64,000 nt of DNA from Methanomicrobiaceae archaeon. Its GTDB lineage: Archaea > Halobacteriota > Methanomicrobia > Methanomicrobiales > Methanomicrobiaceae. Shown piece after piece: positions 1 to 8,560 of the stretch. Under the pieces are notes generated by a model. The model ran no database searches and was not told where the DNA came from. It saw only the letters and a list, made by a program, of their open reading frames with translations. The position numbers were made by a program, and so were the translations under genes. The stretch's first letter is position 1; the number at the start of each line of letters is the position of its first letter. Location of the stretch: assembly GCA_016937345.1 (NCBI GenBank), contig JAFGWE010000048.1, forward strand, positions 1 to 64,000. The letters run 5' to 3'.

Positions 1-10
1 AAAAAACGAG

Positions 11-83
11 TGGGCCCGGTGCGACTCGAACGCACGACCTCCCGGTTATCAGCCGGGTGCACCACCGACTATGCTACGGGCCC
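11..83 (-). tRNA. tRNA-Ile (anticodon GAT)
   Basis: Read on the minus strand this folds into a complete 73-nt cloverleaf. The 7-bp acceptor stem is GGGCCCG/CGGGCCC with discriminator A. The anticodon arm is CCCGG-CTGATAA-CCGGG and the T arm is GTGCG-TTCGAGT-CGCAC. The anticodon is GAT (plus-strand positions 48-50), which decodes isoleucine. No CCA is encoded and no intron is needed. It is transcribed away from sbcD and shares a divergent spacer of about 200 nt with it. Confidence 0.96.
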
Positions 84-291
84 TCTTTAGTGCCTAAATA
101 AATTGACTCCGGGAGTTATTATATGTTTTGAATTGTTTATGAGTATCTGTTTCACACCGCACGGGTTTAATTCTAATACAATAAACAGTTTAGAGGAAGT
201 AAAAATAAATAAAACGGATTTGAAAAAATCTAAAAAAAGTCAGGCAGAAGATATTTTAGGGACGCTTCATCTCATAGAGGCGCAAAAAACT

Positions 292-1524
292 ATGAAAATA
301 ATCCATACATCAGACTGGCATCTCGGGAAAAAGCTCTACGGCAGAGGCAGATATGAGGAATCAGAAAAATTTTTGGACTGGCTCCTGGAGACAATAAAGG
401 AGGAGTGTGCAGATGCACTATTAATTTCAGGAGATGTTTTTGATACTGTTTCACCATCAAACAAAGCCCTTGAGCAGTATTACGGTTTTTTGTACAGGGT
501 ATCCACCTCATGCTGCAGGGATATAATAATAACAGCCGGAAATCATGACTCCCCCTCTCTTCTAAACGCACCAAAAGAGCTCTTAAAAAGACTGAATGTC
601 CATATTATCGGAAACCCAACAGAGAATCCCGAAGACGAGATAATAGTAATAAAAGACTTTTCTGAAAAACCAGGCGCAATAGTCTGCGCAGTTCCGTACC
701 TCCGTGAAAAGGACATAAGAATTAATCTGGAGGGTGAAAGTCCTGATGAAAAATCCCTGGCGATGCTTGAGGGAATCCGCGATCATTATGCCAGAATCAG
801 CGCATGTGCAGAAGGCATAAGAGATAGTTACGGAAAAGACAGGCTTCCTTTGATTGCAATGGGCCATCTGTTTGTTGCCGGCGGAGTTACAGTCTCAGGC
901 GATGGCGTACGCGAGATATATATCGGAAACCTGGAGAGAGTTGGAACAGATATATTTCCAAAAGATACCGACTACATTGCACTTGGCCATCTTCATGTTC
1001 CGCAGAAGATTGCAGGATGCGTGAACAAAAGATATTCAGGCTCCCCGCTGCCGATAGGATTTGCAGAGGCAGACCAGAAGAAAATAGTGATCCTCATTGA
1101 ATTCACAGGCAGCACAACTGAAATTAAGGAGATAAATGTCCCGGTATTCAGACAGCTAAAGAGCATCAGAGGAGATCTTGACGAGATAAAAGAGCAGATA
1201 CTGGGGCTTAAATTCAACGAAGGCGAGGTCTGGGCCGAGGTTGTATATACAGGAGCAGCTGTCCACGGAGAATTAAGAGAGATAATATCAGATATCGCAA
1301 AGGACTCGAATGTGGATCTTCTAAGGATTAAAAACGAGAGTCTTTCCTCAGGAATTTTAAGAAGCATGGAAAAAGGCGAGTCACTCTCTGATCTCTCGGA
1401 ATATGATGTGTTTGAGAGGTGCATGGAGTCTGCCGGTGTTGACTGTGAGCAGAGAGCTGAACTAAAAGAGACCTTTAAGGAAGCTTTAACAATTCTTTTT
1501 GAAGAGGACTGTTCTGCCGAGTAG
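292..1524 (+). CDS. sbcD: Exonuclease SbcD / Mre11-family nuclease subunit
   Basis: Nuclease subunit (410 aa) of the SbcCD (Mre11-Rad50) complex, which processes DNA ends and hairpins in the cytoplasm. The calcineurin-like phosphoesterase signatures appear in order: HTSDWHLGK at the N-terminus, SGDVFD, GNHDS, GHLFVAGG and GHLHVP, supplying the two-metal ligands. The open frame continues 63 codons upstream, but that stretch is low complexity and lies close to the tRNA. ATG 292 puts the first catalytic motif at residue 6 as in the family, with GAGG about 11 nt ahead. Length and the LYGRGRYEE motif match bacterial SbcD better than archaeal Mre11 (inference from memory of the family). sbcC starts 12 nt downstream, so the two are co-transcribed. 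Confidence 0.92.
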   Translation: MKIIHTSDWHLGKKLYGRGRYEESEKFLDWLLETIKEECADALLISGDVFDTVSPSNKALEQYYGFLYRVSTSCCRDIIITAGNHDSPSLLNAPKELLKRLNVHIIGNPTENPEDEIIVIKDFSEKPGAIVCAVPYLREKDIRINLEGESPDEKSLAMLEGIRDHYARISACAEGIRDSYGKDRLPLIAMGHLFVAGGVTVSGDGVREIYIGNLERVGTDIFPKDTDYIALGHLHVPQKIAGCVNKRYSGSPLPIGFAEADQKKIVILIEFTGSTTEIKEINVPVFRQLKSIRGDLDEIKEQILGLKFNEGEVWAEVVYTGAAVHGELREIISDIAKDSNVDLLRIKNESLSSGILRSMEKGESLSDLSEYDVFERCMESAGVDCEQRAELKETFKEALTILFEEDCSAE

Positions 1525-1536
1525 GGGGATTTGTTT

Positions 1537-4500
1537 GTGAAGATACTAAAATTGCGATTTTCAAACCTGAATTCTGTATACGGCGAATGGATAATTGATT
1601 TTACAAACCCCGTTTACCAGAGTGACGGCATATTCGCAATTACAGGACCCACCGGATCGGGGAAGACAACTATCATGGATGCAGTCTGCCTTGCACTATA
1701 CGGCCAGACACCCAGACTCGGAAAAATATCCCAGGGGGCAAACGAGATAATGTCCCGAAAAACAGGGGAGTGCTTCTCTGAAGTCGAATTTGAGTCATCA
1801 AGAGGGCGTTTTAAGTGCCACTGGAGCCAGAAAAGGTCTTATTTAAAACCTGACGGAAATCTTCAGGCGCCAAAGCATGAGATAGCGGATGCATCAACCG
1901 GAAACATTCTTGAATCATCAAAGGCGCTTGTTTTAGAACGTGTTGAAGAGGCAACAGGGATGGATTTTCATCAGTTTACACGTTCAATTATGCTCGCACA
2001 GGGAGGTTTTGCAGCATTTCTTGAGGCAAAACCCGCAGAAAGGGCCCCCATTCTTGAACAGATCACCGGAACAGAGATTTACAGCAGAATCTCAACAAAA
2101 GTCTTTGATAAGACAAAAGAAGAAAGGAGCGTTCTCGAAAACCTCTGCGCAGGAGTTGAAGGCATCTCTCTTCTGTCAGAGGAGGAGGTCATGAAACTTG
2201 AGGAGGAGAGAAGCAGGAAGAAATGCAGGTCTGAAGAACTTTTAAAAGAAATCAGAATATATGACGAATCCCTGATATGGCTGAATAAAATAAAAGATCT
2301 CCGGGTTGGGATCCTCGGACTAAAGGAAGAAAAAAATGAGATCTCCGAAGAGATAAATAAATATTCAGACGATTTCATCCGTCTTTTAAGGGCAAAAAAG
2401 GCTTCAGAACTTGAAGGTGTCTATGAAAGCTATAAAAATACAAGTGAACTGGCCGAAAAGAGCAAAAATGATTATGAATCGATAGTTAAAGAGACAGAAG
2501 TTTTAAACAGGAATCTTTCAGAACTTTCAGAAAAAAGCACTAATGCGGATAAGATACTTTTTGATTTAAAAGAGAGACTCTCAGATGAGAGAGAGATAAT
2601 CAGAAGAGTTTTTGAACTTGATTTTAAAATAAATTCCGAAAAAAAGGCATTTTCTGAGTATAAAAAACGACATCAGGCATTTCTTGAAAAAAGAGAAAGG
2701 CATGAAAAAAATATCCGTGACCTTGAAGTATTAATCAGAAATACTGAAGACAGACTGAAAGTTCATTCAGAATACTTAAAAAACCATCAAAAAGACAGTG
2801 AGCTCTCTTTGAATATCGGAGTAATAGAAGAGAAAATATCAGCTTTTTGTGAAGCAGAAGAGTCGGTTAAAGATAATCAAAAACGCCTTGAACTGACAGA
2901 GTCCGGGAAAAATGAGACCTTTCTCCTTCTTGAAAAAAAGCAGAAAATGCTTGAAGGAAAAACTGAGGAGTTAAACGAGGCAGAAGCCGGATGCAGTGAG
3001 ATATATGAGGAATTATCACACGTCCTTAACGGAAAAACAATTGAGGCAATCCGAAGTGAAACAGATGCAATACAGGATAATATTAGATCACTTCAGAGAC
3101 TGAATGAACTTTCCACAAGGCAAAAACAGTACATCTCAGACAAAAATTTTGTTTTTCGCGAGAACATCAGGATTAATTCAGAGGCTGAAAAAATTGATGC
3201 TCAAATCATAATTCTCGAAAGTGAAATTAAAACAGAAGAAAGGTTTTTTAGAGAACTTGAAGATAAAAAAATACTTCTTTTAAGAATTAAAAACCTCGAA
3301 GAGCAGAGAGAGGAGCTTGAGGATGGAAAACCCTGTCCACTTTGCGGTTCGCTTAAGCACCCGTATTCTTCCGGGATAATAACGAATACCGGAGATAATG
3401 AATCACAGATTAACAGACAGCGGCAAAAAATCATCCTCCTGAATGATTCACTCCTCCAGAAAAAGACAGAACTTGCAAAACTTAAGGAAAGAATTGATCA
3501 AAACCTAATAAAAACAGCAGACATTGAAAAAGAACTAATTTACTTAGATTCAGAGATTACAACAGAAATTGAAAAGACAGAGTTAAAACATGATTATTTC
3601 ACCAAACCGGATTATTTTATAAATGCTGAAACAGCACTTTGCAGAGATCATATGATCTCAAAAGATCTGCTTAAAAGAGCAGAAGACAAAAAACAGATTC
3701 TGGAAGAGGCAGTAAAAAGTCATACTTACAAAAAAGATGCACTCCATGAAGCAGAAAAAGACTATAATTTAATCAAATCACAATATGATTCCCTGATAAA
3801 TGATGAATCAAAACTCATATCCGATATTTCACAGCAGACTGAGAAACTCGAAAGGAACCTTAACCACCTGACAAATATTCTGAAAAAATTCGATGAAACA
3901 GCTGACTCCAAAGTCAGGCCTGAATATCTCCCGATAATCTTTAAACGACTTATAAGAAGAAAAGAGGAATATTCTGAAAACAAATCCAAAAATGATGAGA
4001 TCTCGGATTCTCTAAAAAATCTTATAAATGATGTAAGATCCGAAGAAAAAAGCAGGTCGGATGCAGAGAGTGAGATAACAGATATTTCCGGAATGCTTAC
4101 AGCATCAGAAGATACGCTGAAAGAATACTTAAGCCAGAGATACCTTCTCTACAAAGAAAAAGATCCGAAAACAGAAGAGGACATCCTTAAAAATCTTGTA
4201 TCTGAAGCTGAATCAGAGGCTGAAAGACTGAAGGGATTAAGGAAGAGCACAGAAGGTTCTCTTAAATCAAAATTATGGCAGAAAGATTCCCTGGAGACAG
4301 AAAAGACCAGATATGCTTCAACTCTTATGTCAAAGGAGATGGTTTTTTCTGAAAAGCTCTCTGATGCAGGATTTTTGGATATAAAAGAATTTACAGACTC
4401 ATTACTCCCACCTGAAGACATATCACACCTGAATTCCCTGAAAGAGGAAGTATTCGACCGGAAAAAGCGAACAGAAGCGATGCTCTCCGACAGGGAAAAA

Positions 4501-5220
4501 TCCCTTGAAAATGAGATCAAAAAGCATCTCACTGAAAAGACAGAGTCCGTATTAATAGAAGAGAAAGAGTCTCTTGAGTCAGAAAACAGCACACTTTTAG
4601 GCGAAATCGGAGGGATTGATAGCAGATTTAAAGATAATGAGACCCAGAAATTCAGACAAAAAGAGAAACTGCAAAAAATTGAGAATCAGAAGGAGGTCTG
4701 CAGACGCTGGGATAATCTCAGTGCCCTTATCGGCTCAAAAGACGGCAAAAAATTCAGAAATTTTGCACAGGGGCTCACATTTGAGATAATGATTGCAAAT
4801 GCAAACCGCCAGCTTGAGAGGATGAGCGACAGATATATTCTGATGCACAGCCCTGATGTGCCGCTTGAACTTTGTGTAATTGATAATTATCAGGCAGGAG
4901 AGATTCGTTCCACACGAAATCTCTCAGGCGGGGAGAGCTTTATCGTAAGCCTTGCACTGGCACTCGGTCTTTCAAATATGGCAAGCAAAAATGTCCGTGT
5001 TGATTCTCTCTTCCTTGACGAGGGATTTGGGACTCTTGATGAGGATGCACTTGAAACAGCCCTTGAAACGCTTGCCGGACTAAGACAGGACGGTAAACTG
5101 ATTGGAATAATTTCACATGTACTCGCAATCAGGGAAAGAATTCCTGCAAAGATAGAAGTTGTAAAAAGAAGCGGCGGAAAAAGCATAATAAAAGGGCCGG
5201 GATGCACAAAAAAAACCTGA
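1537..5220 (+). CDS. sbcC: Exonuclease SbcC / Rad50-like SMC-type ATPase
   Basis: ATPase and coiled-coil partner of SbcD, 1227 aa. Visible features are Walker A GPTGSGKTT near residue 40, two long heptad-rich Glu/Lys arms, a zinc-hook CPLCG near residue 600 with a following Lys-His-Pro, then the C-terminal ABC signature LSGGES and Walker B LFLDEGFGTLD. The end of the protein (IGIISHVLAIRERIP) is the pattern of bacterial SbcC. The start is taken as GTG 1537, because the GGGGGA right after the sbcD stop is then about 7 nt away; TTG 1531 would leave almost no spacing. At about 1230 aa it is longer than usual archaeal Rad50 (about 880-1000 aa), which suggests a bacterial-type SbcCD acquired by transfer. 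A T-rich stretch (5231-5246) after the stop may end transcription. Confidence 0.92.
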   Translation: MKILKLRFSNLNSVYGEWIIDFTNPVYQSDGIFAITGPTGSGKTTIMDAVCLALYGQTPRLGKISQGANEIMSRKTGECFSEVEFESSRGRFKCHWSQKRSYLKPDGNLQAPKHEIADASTGNILESSKALVLERVEEATGMDFHQFTRSIMLAQGGFAAFLEAKPAERAPILEQITGTEIYSRISTKVFDKTKEERSVLENLCAGVEGISLLSEEEVMKLEEERSRKKCRSEELLKEIRIYDESLIWLNKIKDLRVGILGLKEEKNEISEEINKYSDDFIRLLRAKKASELEGVYESYKNTSELAEKSKNDYESIVKETEVLNRNLSELSEKSTNADKILFDLKERLSDEREIIRRVFELDFKINSEKKAFSEYKKRHQAFLEKRERHEKNIRDLEVLIRNTEDRLKVHSEYLKNHQKDSELSLNIGVIEEKISAFCEAEESVKDNQKRLELTESGKNETFLLLEKKQKMLEGKTEELNEAEAGCSEIYEELSHVLNGKTIEAIRSETDAIQDNIRSLQRLNELSTRQKQYISDKNFVFRENIRINSEAEKIDAQIIILESEIKTEERFFRELEDKKILLLRIKNLEEQREELEDGKPCPLCGSLKHPYSSGIITNTGDNESQINRQRQKIILLNDSLLQKKTELAKLKERIDQNLIKTADIEKELIYLDSEITTEIEKTELKHDYFTKPDYFINAETALCRDHMISKDLLKRAEDKKQILEEAVKSHTYKKDALHEAEKDYNLIKSQYDSLINDESKLISDISQQTEKLERNLNHLTNILKKFDETADSKVRPEYLPIIFKRLIRRKEEYSENKSKNDEISDSLKNLINDVRSEEKSRSDAESEITDISGMLTASEDTLKEYLSQRYLLYKEKDPKTEEDILKNLVSEAESEAERLKGLRKSTEGSLKSKLWQKDSLETEKTRYASTLMSKEMVFSEKLSDAGFLDIKEFTDSLLPPEDISHLNSLKEEVFDRKKRTEAMLSDREKSLENEIKKHLTEKTESVLIEEKESLESENSTLLGEIGGIDSRFKDNETQKFRQKEKLQKIENQKEVCRRWDNLSALIGSKDGKKFRNFAQGLTFEIMIANANRQLERMSDRYILMHSPDVPLELCVIDNYQAGEIRSTRNLSGGESFIVSLALALGLSNMASKNVRVDSLFLDEGFGTLDEDALETALETLAGLRQDGKLIGIISHVLAIRERIPAKIEVVKRSGGKSIIKGPGCTKKT

Positions 5221-5319
5221 AAACCTCAAATATTTTTACTTTTTTGCAACAGGAGCCTTAAACACCCGTTTTAACACATTTGCTCAACATAAATCAGACC
5301 AGATAATTCTTCAAATCAG

Positions 5320-5329
5320 TTAAATAAAT
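5320..5329 (+). promoter_or_regulatory. TATA box for the acyl-CoA synthetase gene
   Basis: TTAAATAAAT is centred about 25 nt before ATG 5350, with no Shine-Dalgarno sequence between. This is the archaeal leaderless arrangement and is the main reason for choosing ATG 5350 over TTG 5329. Confidence 0.5.
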
Positions 5330-5349
5330 TGAAAAATCATCATTCTCTT

Positions 5350-7407
5350 ATGACCAAAGGATTGATGCCCGAGACAGACGCCTACCTGACTTTAAAAGAA
5401 GCGGGAGTAATGGTCCCAAAATATTTTCTTGCCAAAGATAAAGAGGAGGCAGTTGACGCTGCAAAAAAAACAGGCTATCCTCTGGTTTTAAAGATTTCAT
5501 CGCCTGATATATCACATAAAAGCGATGTAGGCGGAGTGGTTCTGTCAGTCTCTGATGAAGATATGCTTCGCCGTGAATATGACTCACTTATAAAAAGAGT
5601 CAGGGAGCGTGCAAGAGATGCCAGAATAAATGGCGTGATAGTCGCAGAGCAGATACCTTCCGGGACTGAACTTTTTATCGGCGGAACAACCGATCCCTCT
5701 TTTGGGAAGGTGATATCATTTGGGACAGGAGGAACTCTTGTTGAACTCTGGAAGGATGTGGCATTCTGCCTGACACCGGCAGATGAGAATAAGGTCAGGG
5801 ATATGATAGCCGGTACTAAGGTCTCGGCAATTCTAAAAGGGTTTCGCGGATCACCGCCTCTAAACTCGGATGCCCTCTCGGATGCCATACTAAAGACATC
5901 ACGTCTCTTTGAAGAGCGTGACGACATAATCTCATTTGACATAAACCCAATCGTCTTAGACGAATCCCGAGCAGTATGCGTTGATGCAAGGTTTATTCTT
6001 GAAGATGGAAAAACAGGCAAAAAAGAGTTGGAAAAAAGAGAGCCCCTGCCCGAAAATCTCCTGAGACCCAAATCCATAGCGGTTGCAGGAGCCTCACCTG
6101 TCCCCGGGAAAATAGGGTACTATGTAATGCAAAATCTTCTTGGATTTAAGGGCGATGTTTATCCCGTAAACCCCGGGCGGGATGAGATCTTTGGTAAAAA
6201 AGTCTACAAAAAAGTATCTGACATAGAAATTGCGCCCGACTGGCTGATAGTGTGTGTTCCGGCAGAGAAGGTCAAAGGGGTTCTTATCGATGCCGGGTCT
6301 GCCGGTGTTAAATTCGCAGTCATAATCAGTGCAGGTTTTAAGGAGACAGGAGATAAAGGGCGACTCCTTGAAGACGAGCTTTTAAAAAGCGTAAAACAAT
6401 ACGGCATGCGAATTGCAGGCCCGAACTGTCTTGGAATAATGATACCGGAACTTGCACTAAATGCAACATTCAGTCCTGCCCTCCCTAAACCGGGCCCTGT
6501 AGGATTCATATCACAGAGCGGTGCGATAATATCAGCAGTTGCAGATCGTGATATTACCGGAGATGTCGGACTTTCTGCTGTTATTTCGGTAGGCAACCAG
6601 GCTGATATCAGATTTTCAGATTACATGCACGCAATGGCAAAAGATGAGAGAACAAAGGCTGTCGTTTTATATATCGAAGAGCTCATCTCAGGAAAGGCAT
6701 TTTTAGAAGATATTAAAAAGATAATCAAAAGGCTCCCTGTTGTTGCAATCAAATCAGGAAGATCAGTTAAGGGGAGTGCTGCTGCCCGCTCACATACCGG
6801 ATCTCTTGCCGGAAGCTGGGATATATACAAAGAGGCATTCAATGAGACAGGAATTGTTATTGCATCCTCGGTTACAAGAGCCTTTCAGACCGCGGGTCTT
6901 TTAGCATCCGAAGGATGGCCGAAAGGAAAAAGAGCGGTTGTTGTTACAAGTGCAGGTGGATTTGCTGTTCTTTCAGCAGATTATGCAGAGGATAACGGAA
7001 TTGAGCTTATTGAATTAGATGATGATATAAAAAAAGAATTAAACTCTGTTCTGCCTTTCGGCTGGAGCAAAAAGAATCCGATAGACATGGTAGGCGATGC
7101 AGGAGAAAAGAGATATGCCGAGACACTTGATATTCTGATAAGACACCAGGACAAATGGGACATAGCTTTTGTAGCAGCAGCACCTGTAACCTCAATAGAC
7201 CCTGTAAGGCTTGCAAAAGAGATAGTGCGGTTCTCTCATATGACAGATGGGATAGTTGTCGGATGTTTAATCGGCGGGGAGGGCGTAAAGCCGGGAATAA
7301 AAATTTTAAATGAATCACATATTCCTAACTTTTCCGAACTCTCCGATGCCTTTTCTGCAACAGGCGACTGTATAAAAGCAGCAGAAGATGCAGGATTTAT
7401 ACACTAA
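5350..7407 (+). CDS. Acyl-CoA synthetase (ADP-forming), fused beta-alpha subunits
   Basis: Catalyses acyl-CoA + ADP + Pi to acid + CoA + ATP (acetate-CoA ligase, ADP-forming family), cytoplasmic, 685 aa. The ATP-grasp (beta) domain comes first, about residues 1-220, with VLKISSPDISHKSDVGGV and an FDINPIVL metal-binding end. The CoA-binding/ligase (alpha) part follows from the RPKSIAVAGAS motif, with GPNCLG, GFISQSGA and the phosphorylated His in ARSHTGSLAG at about residue 482. Beta-before-alpha is opposite to the common alpha-beta fusion. Start codons at TTG 5329 and ATG 5365 are alternatives; the TATA spacing favours 5350. Substrate cannot be read from sequence. IorAB elsewhere in the window could supply arylacetyl-CoA (inference). 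It appears to be monocistronic. Confidence 0.88.
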   Translation: MTKGLMPETDAYLTLKEAGVMVPKYFLAKDKEEAVDAAKKTGYPLVLKISSPDISHKSDVGGVVLSVSDEDMLRREYDSLIKRVRERARDARINGVIVAEQIPSGTELFIGGTTDPSFGKVISFGTGGTLVELWKDVAFCLTPADENKVRDMIAGTKVSAILKGFRGSPPLNSDALSDAILKTSRLFEERDDIISFDINPIVLDESRAVCVDARFILEDGKTGKKELEKREPLPENLLRPKSIAVAGASPVPGKIGYYVMQNLLGFKGDVYPVNPGRDEIFGKKVYKKVSDIEIAPDWLIVCVPAEKVKGVLIDAGSAGVKFAVIISAGFKETGDKGRLLEDELLKSVKQYGMRIAGPNCLGIMIPELALNATFSPALPKPGPVGFISQSGAIISAVADRDITGDVGLSAVISVGNQADIRFSDYMHAMAKDERTKAVVLYIEELISGKAFLEDIKKIIKRLPVVAIKSGRSVKGSAAARSHTGSLAGSWDIYKEAFNETGIVIASSVTRAFQTAGLLASEGWPKGKRAVVVTSAGGFAVLSADYAEDNGIELIELDDDIKKELNSVLPFGWSKKNPIDMVGDAGEKRYAETLDILIRHQDKWDIAFVAAAPVTSIDPVRLAKEIVRFSHMTDGIVVGCLIGGEGVKPGIKILNESHIPNFSELSDAFSATGDCIKAAEDAGFIH

Positions 7408-7440
7408 TCCATTTTATTGATAACATTATATATAGGGCGT

Positions 7441-7530
7441 GTGCATATTGCATATCAATAAGGGTTTGTATTATAATTTAGATAATACATATAATAAATC
7501 AGAATTTAGATAACATAAGATATATTGCAC
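7441..7530. other. AT-rich intergenic region with paired repeats
   Basis: The 242-nt gap 7408-7649 is strongly AT-rich and holds an 11-nt direct repeat AATTTAGATAA at 7475-7485 and 7503-7513. It also has an inverted pair, GTGCATATT (7441-7449) and ATATTGCAC (7522-7530), flanking those repeats. The promoter of the response-regulator gene must lie here; the repeats may bind a regulator, but no known site is recognised. Confidence 0.3.
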
Positions 7531-7649
7531 CAGTCAGAAAAGAAATATTCTTAGAATTAAATACATCCTGTAATTCCTGATATAAACTGCATAACGTACT
7601 GGAGGGAAAGAAAATACTCAGTCAGCCGAAAAAAGATAAAAAGAAGATA

Positions 7650-8408
7650 ATGATTGTTGAAGACGACAATCTGATAGCCTCGCTTATGGAGGGTTTACTG
7701 ACAAAGAAGGACTATGCAGTGGTTTGCAAGGTTTCTACCGGCGAAGAGGCCATAAATATGGCAATAAAGCACCTTCCGGATCTTATTTTAATGGATATTC
7801 TCCTTGAGGGCCAGATTGACGGCATTGAAGCAACAAAGTATATCACTTCAATGTTTAAGATACCGGTACTCTTTGTTTCCGGAGAAAAAAATGATGAAAT
7901 ATTTACAAAAGCAGCAGGTTCGTCCCCGGCAGGATACATAATAAAGCCATTTACGGCAAATGACCTCTATTCCAATATTGAGATTGCGATAAGAAATGCA
8001 CAGTTTAAAAGAAATTCAAAAGACACTTATGATCTTCCGGCAGTTGCGGCATACAAATCATTGTCAGAGAACGATGCATACTTCCTGCTTGATGTCTATG
8101 GCAGAATAATATTCATGAATCCATACGCCGAACATATGATAAACTGTGAAATTACAGAAGCGGCGAAAAAATCAATCAATGAATTTCTTGTATTCTACAA
8201 TATTGAGACAAGAATGCCCATCAGGGATACCTTCAAGGAAGTTGTAAGAGAAAGCAATTTCTTTGGCAAAAAAACCAAAATTGCGGCAAAACTAGCAAGC
8301 GGAATTTTCAGGCCTGTTGTTGTCAACTCCCTTGTCGTTAAGGATTCATTTGATCAGCCCCTGGGAACTCTGTTTAAGGTTCATCTGAAGTCAAAGGGCG
8401 AAGTATAG
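7650..8408 (+). CDS. Response regulator with REC and PAS-like domains
   Basis: Two-component receiver protein without a DNA-binding domain, 252 aa from ATG 7650. The receiver occupies residues 1-120: acidic pair in MIVEDDN, phospho-acceptor Asp49 in LILMDI, Lys99 in YIIKPF. Residues about 130-250 (DAYFLLDVYGRIIFMNPYAE) read as a PAS domain. Starting at 7650 trims the first receiver strand, which is usually preceded by K-K-I. The reading frame continues upstream as SQPKKDKKKI with no ATG, GTG or TTG, yet a strong GGAGGG (7601-7606) sits 7 nt before an ATA codon at 7614. The true start may therefore be a non-canonical ATA. The cognate kinase is not adjacent. Output is probably by protein-protein contact. 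Confidence 0.85.
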   Translation: MIVEDDNLIASLMEGLLTKKDYAVVCKVSTGEEAINMAIKHLPDLILMDILLEGQIDGIEATKYITSMFKIPVLFVSGEKNDEIFTKAAGSSPAGYIIKPFTANDLYSNIEIAIRNAQFKRNSKDTYDLPAVAAYKSLSENDAYFLLDVYGRIIFMNPYAEHMINCEITEAAKKSINEFLVFYNIETRMPIRDTFKEVVRESNFFGKKTKIAAKLASGIFRPVVVNSLVVKDSFDQPLGTLFKVHLKSKGEV

Positions 8409-8530
8409 ACAAAATCAAGGTTTTTTATTCTCACAGAATAAGAGATCCCGCAACTTTTTTTTATCCGGAATTTCTGCCTTATTCCATTCTTTTTTCAAGG
8501 ATAGAGAGATTTTATCTCAGAATAACAGAT

Positions 8531-8540
8531 TATTTATACA
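8531..8540 (+). promoter_or_regulatory. TATA box for the C69 dipeptidase gene
   Basis: TATTTATACA is centred about 25 nt before ATG 8561 with a T-rich spacer and no Shine-Dalgarno sequence: a leaderless archaeal promoter pattern. Confidence 0.55.
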
Positions 8541-8560
8541 ATTAAAATCTTTTTTTTAGT

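Noticed and set aside
103-291. N-terminal extension of sbcD
   Set aside because: The 63 extra codons are low complexity, start beside the tRNA and precede the universally N-terminal metal-binding motif of the family.
5475-6077. 200-codon minus-strand frame
   Set aside because: It is antisense to the ATP-grasp domain of the acyl-CoA synthetase; serine-rich composition is typical of a shadow frame.
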